A stretch of DNA of 44,180 nt, taken from the NCBI GenBank assembly GCA_964386865.1, contig CAYLUN010000050.1, positions 1-44,180 of the forward strand. The letters are read 5' to 3'. Every line of letters begins with the position of its first letter. Position 1 is the first letter of the stretch. This document shows, one piece after another, positions 34,537 through 41,797 of this stretch. This DNA comes from CAYLUN01 sp964386865 (GTDB lineage Bacteria; Verrucomicrobiota; Kiritimatiellia; RFP12; UBA1067). Under the pieces are notes generated by a model. That model was not told where the DNA came from. It made no database searches and was given only the letters and a program-made list of their open reading frames with translations. Position numbers and translations under genes: made by a program.

Positions 34537-35964
34537 ATGAGTCAGAATATGGAGGCGCTTTATCAGGCGCGGCTGCGGCGGTTCGTGACGGCGCTGAACA
34601 ACAAGAAGCCTGACCGCGTGCCGATCCGGCCGTTCGCGGCGGAGTTCACGGGGCGCCACGCGGGATACACGTGCCAGCAGCTGACGCAGCATTACCCGGA
34701 CGCGTTCGAGGCGATGATCCAGTGCTGCAAGGACTACGACTGGGACGCGGTGCCCGCCAGCATGGTTTACGTGTGGACGGGCATCACGGACGCGGCGAGC
34801 GTGCGTTACTACGGCGTGCCGGGCGTGGACGTGCCGCCCAACCACGGCTTCCAATACCGCGAGCCGCCGGAGGACGCGTCGTTCATGCGCGAGGACGAGT
34901 ATGACCGGCTGATCGACGATCCGACGGCCTTCCTCTACGAGGTGTGGCTGCCGCGCGCGTCTCGCAAGATTGCGGCGGCGGGCGAGCCCGTGACCTTCCG
35001 GCACAACGTCGCGCTGGTCTCGGCAGCCATGGCCATGACGCAGTACTTCCACGCCTTCGGGCCGCACTGCGCCCGGCTGCGCAGCGAGTGCGGCATGCCC
35101 GGCGCGATCGCGGGCATCTTCAAGGCGCCGCTGGACATTCTCGGCGACAAGCTGCGCGGCTACTTGGGCCTGACGATGGACCTCTTCGAGCGGCCGGAGA
35201 AGGTGATGAAGGCGTGCGAGGCGCTAATGCCGCATCTGCACTGGGTGGCGTCGGCCACGGCCGATCCCTCGTCGCAGCTGCCGATCGGCTACTGGATGCA
35301 CCGCGGCTGCGTGCCCTTCGTGAGGCCCGACCAGTTCGCGAACGTCTACTGGCCGACGGTGCGGCCGATCATCGAAGAGCTGTGGCGCAGCGGGCACCAG
35401 ACCATGTTCTACGCCGAGGGCAAGTGGGACGCGCACCTCGACGCCTTCCGCGAGCTGCCCGACCGCAGCATCGTCTACCACATCGACCGGGGCGACCCGC
35501 TGCTGATCCACCGCAAGCTCCACGACAAGTTCGCGCTGAGCGGCGGCGTCAACAACGTCACGCTGGCGATCGGCACGCCCGAGCAGGTGCGGCAGGAGGT
35601 GCGCACGCTGATCGAGACCGTCGGCAAAGAGGGCGGGTTCATCATGGACGCGAGTGCGATCATGCAGAACGACACGACCCCGGAGAACATGCGGGCGCTG
35701 GTCGAGGCGACGCACGAGTTCGGCTGCTACGACGCGCCGGACGTGTTGCCCGAGCCGCTGCGCGTCGCGCCTGAGACTGTCGCGAAGGCGGCTGGCTTCC
35801 CGGTCAAGAGCGGCCGTGGGCCCGGCGTGTGCGTGCCGTGGGCGGAGCGCAAGTCCGAGCTCAGCGGCCCGATCCAAGGCAGCGAGGAGCTCGCGGAGCG
35901 CGTATGGCAGGCGGCGGACGCCAGCGGCTGCATGTTCATCTGGCAGATGCTGCTGTCGTTCTAG
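34537..35964 (+). CDS. URO-D family protein lacking the zinc-ligand motif
   Basis: 475 residues from ATG 34537, which has a strong AAGGAGG site. It belongs to the uroporphyrinogen-decarboxylase-like superfamily (LNNKKPDRVPIRPF at the N-terminus; GGVNNVTLAIGTPEQVRQEV; GGFIMDAS). At the place where methylcobamide methyltransferases carry His-x-Cys-Gly it has YAEGKWDAHLD, so the His/Cys zinc ligands are missing. It is longer than the 335-residue paralogue at 14537 because of inserts and a C-terminal extension. It may bind a different methyl donor or have another activity; HemE function is unlikely. Its stop overlaps the convergent YbjQ-family stop in the palindrome CTAG (35961-35964). Confidence 0.82.
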   Translation: MSQNMEALYQARLRRFVTALNNKKPDRVPIRPFAAEFTGRHAGYTCQQLTQHYPDAFEAMIQCCKDYDWDAVPASMVYVWTGITDAASVRYYGVPGVDVPPNHGFQYREPPEDASFMREDEYDRLIDDPTAFLYEVWLPRASRKIAAAGEPVTFRHNVALVSAAMAMTQYFHAFGPHCARLRSECGMPGAIAGIFKAPLDILGDKLRGYLGLTMDLFERPEKVMKACEALMPHLHWVASATADPSSQLPIGYWMHRGCVPFVRPDQFANVYWPTVRPIIEELWRSGHQTMFYAEGKWDAHLDAFRELPDRSIVYHIDRGDPLLIHRKLHDKFALSGGVNNVTLAIGTPEQVRQEVRTLIETVGKEGGFIMDASAIMQNDTTPENMRALVEATHEFGCYDAPDVLPEPLRVAPETVAKAAGFPVKSGRGPGVCVPWAERKSELSGPIQGSEELAERVWQAADASGCMFIWQMLLSF

Positions 35965-36431
35965 GCGCGTTTGTAGGCGGTTCCGGAGGCGAAGCAGGTG
36001 GCCATGGGCAGGGTCTGGTTGGCGGGCCGGATGGCGTTGCCGCCGATGTCCACGCTGTCGTAGCGCACGTTGCAGACGGCGTTGAAGCCGAGCCGGCGGG
36101 CCTCCTCCAGCATGCGCACCGTGGCTTCGCGCCGGGAGCGCTGGGCGAGCAGGCCGAAGTTCTTGGCCTCGCCGCCGAAGATGTTGAGCAGGCTCGAGGC
36201 CCAGCTCTTGAACGCGTCGCTGGCGATCACGGCGTGGCCGCAGACCAGGGCGGGCGTGTGGGGCTCGGAGGAGATGCCGAGCGGCTGCTTGAACGTGGTG
36301 ACCAGCACGCCCGCCAAGTCGGCCTCGCGCTGGGCGAGGCTCGCGAGGTGCCTCTTCTCCGTGGCCTTGCCTACGAAGAGGCCGACCAGGATAGCGACGG
36401 CCGAGATGAGAAGGGCGAACAGGTTGTCCAT
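35961..36431 (-). CDS. Membrane-anchored YbjQ/UPF0145 family protein
   Basis: 156 residues from ATG 36431 (GGGGGA upstream); a GTG at 36446 would add five residues and overlap the preceding gene's stop. A single N-terminal membrane segment (MDNLFALLISAVAILVGLFV) is followed by a polar linker and a YbjQ-like domain (FGGEAKNFGLLAQRSRREAT, NAVCNVRYDSVDIGG, TAYKRA). YbjQ-type domains are small pentameric beta/alpha proteins of unknown role, sometimes called heavy-metal-binding. It lies directly downstream of a soluble paralogue. Confidence 0.78.
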   Translation of the reverse strand: MDNLFALLISAVAILVGLFVGKATEKRHLASLAQREADLAGVLVTTFKQPLGISSEPHTPALVCGHAVIASDAFKSWASSLLNIFGGEAKNFGLLAQRSRREATVRMLEEARRLGFNAVCNVRYDSVDIGGNAIRPANQTLPMATCFASGTAYKRA

Positions 36432-36445
36432 GGCGTCCCCCGTCA

Positions 36446-36772
36446 CTAGTGGAGCGTCGGCGTGACGACCACAGCCGTGCCGTAGGCCATCAGCTCGGCC
36501 GCGCCGGCGGTGATGGCGCTGGTGGTGAAGCGGACGTTGACGATCGCGTTGGCGCCCAACGCCTGCGCCTGCTGGGTCATGCGTGAGAGGGCCTCGTTGC
36601 GCGACTCGGTGAGCAGTTCGGTGTAGCCCTTGAGTTCGCCGCCGACCATGTTCTTGAAACTCGCGGCGATGTCGCGGCCCATGTGTTTGGCGCGAACCGT
36701 GTTGCCTTGGACCAGGCCCTTGATCTCAACGATCTCATAGCCGGTGACGGCCTCGGTGTTCACGACGATCAT
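36446..36772 (-). CDS. ybjQ: YbjQ/UPF0145 family protein
   Basis: 108 residues from ATG 36772, preceded by GGGGAGA; this length is normal for YbjQ. Signature segments: TGYEIVEIKGLVQGNTVRA, GGELKGYTELLTESRNEA and GANAIVNVRFTTSAI. The family forms pentamers and has no firmly established function. It is in tandem with the membrane-anchored paralogue 14 nt downstream. Confidence 0.9.
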   Translation of the reverse strand: MIVVNTEAVTGYEIVEIKGLVQGNTVRAKHMGRDIAASFKNMVGGELKGYTELLTESRNEALSRMTQQAQALGANAIVNVRFTTSAITAGAAELMAYGTAVVVTPTLH

Positions 36773-36840
36773 GACGTCTCCCCGTGTAAGTAACAGTGAC
36801 AACGCCACGATACCTTGAACGGGGGTGCGCGTCAATACGC

Positions 36841-36872
36841 GAGTGGGCGAGTGAGTGGGCGAGTGAGTGGGC
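36841..36872. repeat. 12-bp tandem repeat (GAGTGGGCGAGT x 2.7)
   Basis: Short microsatellite-like array in the 117-base gap upstream of ybjQ. The hairpin GACCGGC-N3-GCCGGTC (36875-36891) adjoins it and overlaps the stop of the CxxCxxCC gene. Confidence 0.8.
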
Positions 36873-36889
36873 GCGACCGGCGCCGCCGG

Positions 36890-37249
36890 TCACTCTTGCC
36901 AGGTGTAGCCGCACGGCGTGTCTGGGGCGACCAGGTCACGGTCGGCGAGGTCGCGCGGGTCGATGGGGAAGGTGCAGCAGTTCCGCAGGCGGTAGACGGT
37001 ATAGAGCCGGCAGGTTGACTGCCCGTCCGCGTGAAGGTGCAGCGAGGCGCACTTGTTGGCGACCAGATGGCAGCAGGCGCCACAGCGCGTGCAGTCGCCG
37101 GTCCGGCGCTCAACGCTCCGCCGGACATAACCCGGGCGGAACGTGTTCAGCAGGAAACGTCTCAATACGCCGCGGAGCAGGGTCAGCCTGATTCGGAGCG
37201 TTTGTGGCTTGTAAGACAGGTCTTTCTTGGGAATACACATGAGGCGCAT
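36890..37249 (-). CDS. YkgJ-like CxxCxxCC protein
   Basis: About 119 residues. The diagnostic segment is CTRCGACCHLVANKC, the Cys cluster of the zinc/iron-chelating YkgJ family; further Cys follow (STCRLY, RNCCTFP, TPCGY). Function in bacteria is unproven; metal binding is inferred from the cysteines. The start is uncertain: ATG 37249 and 37240 both lack a good ribosome site, and the frame is open further upstream to 37444. The family usually has the Cys cluster near the N-terminus, which favours the short form. Confidence 0.75.
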   Translation of the reverse strand: MRLMCIPKKDLSYKPQTLRIRLTLLRGVLRRFLLNTFRPGYVRRSVERRTGDCTRCGACCHLVANKCASLHLHADGQSTCRLYTVYRLRNCCTFPIDPRDLADRDLVAPDTPCGYTWQE

Positions 37250-37370
37250 GAAGCGGGGCGAGTTCAACCAGTTCGTCCGTAAGCTCGTATCGTAAACGGC
37301 GCGGGCGCAGGACGCAAGCCGATTCGGCCAACCGATTCGGCCAACACGCACGGGCGCAAGGCGGCCGTTT

Positions 37371-37799
37371 CTAAGATCCGGTCGAGCCGAACCCGCCTTC
37401 GCCACGGGCGGTGTCGGACACCTCTGCGACCTCGGCCGGCTCAACGAGCAGGACCGGCGCGATCACCATCTGCGCGATGCGCATGCCGGGCCGCACCACG
37501 AAGGGCTCCTGCCCGAGGTTGATCAGGATCACGCCGACCTCTCCGCGGTAGCCCTCGTCGATGGTGCCCGGCGTGTTCAGCAGCGTGACGCCGTGCTTGA
37601 GCGCGAGGCCGCTGCGCGGCCGCATTTGCGCCTCGGTTCCGCGCGGCAGCTCCATCACGAGGCCCGTCCGCACGAGCCGGCGCTCGCCGGGCTGGAGCGT
37701 CGCCGCCTCGCACGCGCAGACGTCGAGGCCTGCGTCGCCTGGCCGCGCGTAGGCGGGCATCACGGCCGCAGGGTGTATCCTCTTGAAGTTCACTGTCAT
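37371..37799 (-). CDS. dut: Deoxyuridine 5'-triphosphate nucleotidohydrolase (dUTPase)
   Basis: 142 residues from ATG 37799 (ATG 37811 would add four). All five motifs of trimeric dUTPases are present in order: PGDAGLDV, RPRSGLALKHG, PGTIDEGYRGEV (catalytic Asp, uracil pocket Tyr), GMRIAQMVI and the C-terminal Gly-rich RGEGGFGSTG arm. It hydrolyses dUTP to dUMP and PPi, preventing uracil incorporation and supplying dTMP synthesis. It lies about 55 nt downstream of the second sHsp gene on the same strand and may share its transcript. Confidence 0.97.
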   Translation of the reverse strand: MTVNFKRIHPAAVMPAYARPGDAGLDVCACEAATLQPGERRLVRTGLVMELPRGTEAQMRPRSGLALKHGVTLLNTPGTIDEGYRGEVGVILINLGQEPFVVRPGMRIAQMVIAPVLLVEPAEVAEVSDTARGEGGFGSTGS

Positions 37800-37854
37800 G
37801 CGCGAGAGCATAGCAGAGACTGAGGAGAGCCTTCAAGAAGTTAGGAGTTAGAAG

Positions 37855-38232
37855 TTAGCCTGCCGCGATCTCGATGCGGCGGGGCTTGACCTCCTCACGT
37901 TTCGGCAGCGTCAACACCAGCAGACCGTTCCTGCTCGCGGCCTTGATGCCCGCCGTGTCCACTCGCTCGGGCAGGTCGAACGACGCGCGGTAGCAGACCT
38001 CGGGAATCTCCGTGAGCATCAGCGCGTAGTCCGTGAAGCTCTGGGCCGTGTTCTCGGCCTTGACGGACAACGTCCTGTGCTCCAGCGTCAGCTCGATTTC
38101 GTTCTCGTTCACGCCCGGCAACTCGACTGTCAGGGTGAGCGCATTTCCGTTCTCGGCAACGCGGGAAACCGGCGTGACCTCCACCCGGTTTATCTTCTTT
38201 GCCTCAGTCTCTGTGTGCGTCAGTAAGCTCAT
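37855..38232 (-). CDS. Small heat-shock protein (Hsp20)
   Basis: 125 residues with AAAGGAG upstream. The alpha-crystallin domain spans ~25-115 (LTVELPGVNENEIELTLEH, FDLPERVDTAGIKAASRNG, LLVLTLPKRE) and ends with the I-x-I anchor IEI. It is an ATP-independent holdase chaperone of the cytoplasm. The N-terminal arm is short and lacks aromatic residues, unlike the paralogue upstream. The two sHsps may form mixed oligomers. The gene lies 28 nt after the first sHsp gene in the same operon. Confidence 0.93.
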   Translation of the reverse strand: MSLLTHTETEAKKINRVEVTPVSRVAENGNALTLTVELPGVNENEIELTLEHRTLSVKAENTAQSFTDYALMLTEIPEVCYRASFDLPERVDTAGIKAASRNGLLVLTLPKREEVKPRRIEIAAG

Positions 38233-38260
38233 GGCTGCTCTCCTTTCTGTGCTACGTCCT

Positions 38261-38662
38261 TTACAGTTTGTCGATCGCGATCTTACGCTTTTCGGCGGCG
38301 GCCTTGCGCGGGATCGACACCGTCAGCATGCCGTTCTTGGCCGCTGCTGTGATGTTCGCGCTGTCCAGCTCAAAGGGCAGGTTGAAACTGCGCTGGAATT
38401 CGGCCGGCGAACCGTCCGACTGCGTGCGCTCGCCTTTCAGCGTCAGGACGTTGGAATCGACCGACATATCCAACTTGTCGGGGTCAACGCCGGGAACTTC
38501 GGCCTCCAAAACAAGCCCTTTCTCGCCTTCCCATACATTGACTCGAGGGAACTGCCCGGTGCGGGCGCGCCACGCGGTGTTGAAGAACTCGATAGGGAAG
38601 TCGGTCATTAGCTCATCAAACACGCGCCAAGGGTTGTTCATGGTGCTCAAATAGGTTCTCAT
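38261..38662 (-). CDS. Small heat-shock protein (Hsp20)
   Basis: 133 residues from ATG 38662. The N-terminal arm is hydrophobic and aromatic (NNPWRVFDELMTDFPIEFF). The alpha-crystallin domain follows (LEAEVPGVDPDKLDMSVDS, NLPFELDSANITAAAKNGML) and ends in the C-terminal I-x-I motif IAI. It is an ATP-independent chaperone that binds unfolding proteins. It begins 19 nt after the response-regulator stop, so sHsp expression seems tied to the two-component genes. Confidence 0.93.
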   Translation of the reverse strand: MRTYLSTMNNPWRVFDELMTDFPIEFFNTAWRARTGQFPRVNVWEGEKGLVLEAEVPGVDPDKLDMSVDSNVLTLKGERTQSDGSPAEFQRSFNLPFELDSANITAAAKNGMLTVSIPRKAAAEKRKIAIDKL

Positions 38663-38681
38663 GATGGTTCTTCCGTCCTGC

Positions 38682-39332
38682 TCAACGTCCCTGGACACGC
38701 ACAAGCAATTCCGGAGTGGTGCGCACCCCCATCTTCTCCATCAAACGCGCCTTGTAGGTACCAACCGTTTTCTGGCTGAGGCCCATCTGTCCGGCAATTT
38801 CCGAATTGCCCATTCCCTGCCGCAAGAACTCGAGCACCTGCAACTCGCGGTCACTTAAGAGGCCGACTTCTGACGTCAGGGTCTTTGCCGCGCTGCCGCT
38901 CGCCGCCGCATGGATCAGCGCCGACGCGATCACATCGCTCACGGCAAGGTGCCCCGCAAGAATCTTGCGCATCGCCTCCAGCACTTGGCTAATCGGCGCA
39001 TCTTTCATTATATAGCCGCGTGCTCCTGCGCGCAGCAGACGTACGGTGTAGACCTCTTCGTCGCAGACCGACAGCACGAGGACAGGGGGCGAAGCCGGGT
39101 CGACTTCCATCTGTTTCAGCAATTCCCACCCGTTGCCGTCCTTGAGATTTAAGTCGAGCACAACGATATCGGGGCGCTGTTGTCCGATCAGCACCAGCGC
39201 CTCGCGCCAACCCTCGGCTTCGCCGCAGACCTCCAGATCCTCTTGCGTCCCGATGGCGCCGATCAGCCCCTTGCGTGTCAAGGGGTGGTCTTCCACTAAA
39301 AGAACATGGGCTTTCGCGCTCGGTCGCTTCAT
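38682..39332 (-). CDS. NarL/LuxR-type response regulator
   Basis: 216 residues; AGGAGA precedes ATG. The receiver domain has the acidic pair E14-D15, phosphoacceptor D60 (VVLDLNLKDG), S88 and K110 (YIMKD). The C-terminal LuxR helix-turn-helix is complete (LSDRELQVLEFLRQGMGNSE...LSQKTVGTYKARLMEKMGV). It is the cognate partner of the histidine kinase 51 nt upstream. Target promoters are unknown; autoregulation of the kinase-sHsp operon is a reasonable inference. Confidence 0.95.
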   Translation of the reverse strand: MKRPSAKAHVLLVEDHPLTRKGLIGAIGTQEDLEVCGEAEGWREALVLIGQQRPDIVVLDLNLKDGNGWELLKQMEVDPASPPVLVLSVCDEEVYTVRLLRAGARGYIMKDAPISQVLEAMRKILAGHLAVSDVIASALIHAAASGSAAKTLTSEVGLLSDRELQVLEFLRQGMGNSEIAGQMGLSQKTVGTYKARLMEKMGVRTTPELLVRVQGR

Positions 39333-39383
39333 GGCCTGTCTCCTGGTAACAGCGGTATGATCGAAGGCAACACGCGTATCCTG

Positions 39384-41180
39384 TTAAGGTTCTTTGATCT
39401 CTGAGGCACAAAGGGTGAGCGGCACCGAAAGCTCTGCTACGGTCTTGCCCTGGGCGTTTCTGCTCAACGAGAACGAGCCCCCCAGTTGGCTGGCCCGCAT
39501 GCTCATCTGCCGCAGCCCCACACCCGGTTGTAGCGCGGTACGTTCCGGTAGCGGAACCCCATCGTTGGTGACCGAAACGACCATCTGGTGAGCCTCGCGG
39601 ATCATGTCGATCCAGACGTGCAGCGCCTTTCCGTGGCGGAGCGCGTTGACGACCGCTTCGCGCACGAACCGGTAAATGTGTTCGGTCGCCCCCGGAGCGA
39701 AGACGCAGCACGCTTGGGAATCGTTGACTTCGATCTCTATCTGCGATGCGCTCTGGAACCGCCGCGCGAACACCGACAGCGCCTCGCACAACTCCAGCGT
39801 CTCCAGATCGTTCAGAGTCAGGTCGTAGGAGACGCCGCGCGCCAGCCCCAGCGTGCGGGACGCCTGCGCCACCAGCTCCTGCGCCTGTTGCCGGGACTCG
39901 GCCTCCGTGCTGCGCTGCGCCAGCCCCTCGGCCATCCGCAGCAGCCCGACCAGCTCCTGGCAGAGACCATCGTGGATCTCCCGTCCGATCCGCCGAGCCT
40001 CCCCCTCGCTCGCGCTCAGCGCGCCCGCCACCGCTTCCCGCAGCTCGACCTCGCGACTCTCGATGAGCCGGCTCAGCCTCTCGTTGGCGTCGCGCAGCTC
40101 CTTCTGAGTCCGCTTGACCGCCGTGATGTCGTGCGCCACGCCCACGAAGGTCACGGGGTTTCTCTTCGCGTCCAACACCGGCTTGATGCTGGAGGTATGC
40201 CAATGCTCGCTGCCGTCCTTGTGCCGCACGCGGTACTCGATGCCCGAGCGCAGTTCGCCGCTCCGCACCACGTCCGCAAGAAACGCATCGCAGGCCGGCA
40301 CGTCCTCCGCCAGGACCACCTCCCGGTACTCGCGTCCGATCATCTCTTCCGCACGGTTTCCCAAGAACTGCTGCCACGCGTGCGAGACATATGAGAAGCG
40401 GCCGTCGGGCGCGATCGTGTAAAAGATCGCGTTGGCGTTGCCGAGCAGCAGCTCGTTCCGCTCCTGCGCCTCGCCGAGCGCCCGCACCAGGCCCTGAAAG
40501 TGCCCCCTGAAGAGCGCTCCGGAGAACAGAAGGGCGGTCAGGAAGTATCCCGTGTGAAGCGTGTTCAGCCGCTGCAGGCCGGGAATCGGCAGCCAGTAGT
40601 AGGGGGCTCCAAACGCCAGCGGCGCCAGCAGCGCGAGCCCGACGAGCGCGGCCTGCTGTACCGTGACGGTCCGCCGCCGGGCGTAGCGTGCGACAAAGGT
40701 CACGAACGCCGCCAACATCAAGGCATAGGCATAGGCGAATAGCGGCGCGTACAGCGGCCCAGAAGCCTTTGTCAGGAACGTCAGCCCGCCCGCAGGCTCC
40801 AGCCAGACGCGCGTGTACAAGAGCGCGTGCCACGGCCACGTCCAGTTGAGCGCCACGCCCGCCGCCGGAATCCCAAAGAGTAGCGCCAGCAACCAAAAGG
40901 GCACCCGCCGCTCGTATCCGGTCACCCGCAGCGCGAGCAGGAGTGTGAGCGAAACCACCGGCATCCCGACGAGATACTCGGCGTGGTTCCAGAACACTTT
41001 GGCCTCCAAGCCTTCGGAAGCCAGGTTCATGCCGTAGGCGAAACACGTCAGGCTCTCCGAGACGAGGAACAGAGCAAACGTCCGGGCGTTCAGCGAGACG
41101 CCGCGATACGTCCACGCCAGCGCCGCCAGCGTGAGCAGCACGCCCGAGAAGACGAACAGGAGGTAGAGATACACGTGCAT
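39384..41180 (-). CDS. Membrane histidine kinase (7TM-PAS-HisKA_3-HATPase)
   Basis: 598 residues. About seven hydrophobic segments occupy residues 1-215 (7TM sensor type), followed by a PAS domain (~245-355, NANAIFYTIAPDGRFSYVS; its C-cap VGVAHDIT is typical), a coiled-coil linker, and HisKA_3 dimerisation helix GREIHDGLCQELVGLL with phosphorylated H403. The ATPase domain has the N-box REAVVNALRHG, G1 NDGVPL and G2 GVGLRQMSMRA. HisKA_3 kinases pair with NarL/LuxR regulators, as here. The signal is unknown; the downstream sHsp genes suggest a stress cue affecting membrane or protein folding. No clear ribosome site precedes ATG 41180. Confidence 0.92.
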   Translation of the reverse strand: MHVYLYLLFVFSGVLLTLAALAWTYRGVSLNARTFALFLVSESLTCFAYGMNLASEGLEAKVFWNHAEYLVGMPVVSLTLLLALRVTGYERRVPFWLLALLFGIPAAGVALNWTWPWHALLYTRVWLEPAGGLTFLTKASGPLYAPLFAYAYALMLAAFVTFVARYARRRTVTVQQAALVGLALLAPLAFGAPYYWLPIPGLQRLNTLHTGYFLTALLFSGALFRGHFQGLVRALGEAQERNELLLGNANAIFYTIAPDGRFSYVSHAWQQFLGNRAEEMIGREYREVVLAEDVPACDAFLADVVRSGELRSGIEYRVRHKDGSEHWHTSSIKPVLDAKRNPVTFVGVAHDITAVKRTQKELRDANERLSRLIESREVELREAVAGALSASEGEARRIGREIHDGLCQELVGLLRMAEGLAQRSTEAESRQQAQELVAQASRTLGLARGVSYDLTLNDLETLELCEALSVFARRFQSASQIEIEVNDSQACCVFAPGATEHIYRFVREAVVNALRHGKALHVWIDMIREAHQMVVSVTNDGVPLPERTALQPGVGLRQMSMRASQLGGSFSLSRNAQGKTVAELSVPLTLCASEIKEP

Positions 41181-41223
41181 AAGAGTAAAGAGGGGCGCAT
41201 GGCCGTTCTGTTAGTGGATACCC

Positions 41224-41365
41224 TTCTTAATCCTAATCGTAATCCTAATCTTGATCTCAATCCTGTCCCACGCAACTACCCCAAAACCGCAGTTATCATA
41301 CCGTAGAGTACAGGTGCCCGTCAAAAGTAAGATTAAGATTACGAATAAGATTATGATTAAGAAAC
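41224..41365. repeat. A/T-rich inverted repeat of GATTAAG-type units
   Basis: Arm 1 (about 41224-41263) consists of AATCCTAATC-like hexamer/heptamer units; arm 2 (about 41327-41364) consists of the complement type, GATTAAGATTACGA-like, both ending in ...GATTAAGAA when read on the same strand. About 60 bases lie between. The low GC contrasts sharply with the surroundings. Confidence 0.75.
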
Positions 41366-41466
41366 ACCGACCTCAACAGAACTGCCTTGCGCCCGAGTGC
41401 GGGGGGCGCATCCCCATCCCGCTGGCGTGGGTGGTCAATGAAGCTGGAAACGTTGACGGCGGCTCT

Positions 41467-41530
41467 GCGGGGACGCTTCGCCCTACCGCTTGCGGCCACC
41501 TGTGCGGAGCGGGTAGCGAAGCGTCCCCGC
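41467..41530. repeat. 15-bp perfect inverted repeat GCGGGGACGCTTCGC
   Basis: Arms at 41467-41481 and 41516-41530, with a 34-base loop that is itself GC-rich. It lies in the gene-free stretch 41181-41797. Confidence 0.75.
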
Positions 41531-41635
41531 TGAGCTGCTGCGCCTCCGGCTTCGTTCGGGGGTGTACCGGTCAGTGAAAAGGGGCTGCGCCCGCGTGTGG
41601 TTCGTTTTTCGCCCATGCCCACAAAAGCGCCTTCT

Positions 41636-41674
41636 TGTAGGCCTCGCCTACACAAAAATCAGCCTCGCGGCTGA
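41636..41674. repeat. Two adjacent short hairpins (REP-like)
   Basis: TGTAGGC-CTC-GCCTACA (41636-41652) and TCAGCC-TCGC-GGCTGA (41659-41674), separated by an A-rich gap. The same stretch 41181-41797 holds no supportable gene. Confidence 0.7.
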
Positions 41675-41797
41675 CAGACGAAAGTCCAATTTACTGCCAT
41701 ACTTGAAAAGACATGGATGGGAACCCAGACGGCAAAGGTGCAACCATGAACACGACCTGCTGGTGGACGTCATGACGACGATGGAAAGGAAATGCCA

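Noticed and set aside
38989..41115. 708-codon minus-strand frame overlapping kinase and regulator in another frame
   Set aside because: Out-of-frame translation of the kinase; lacks its motifs and overlaps two confident genes.
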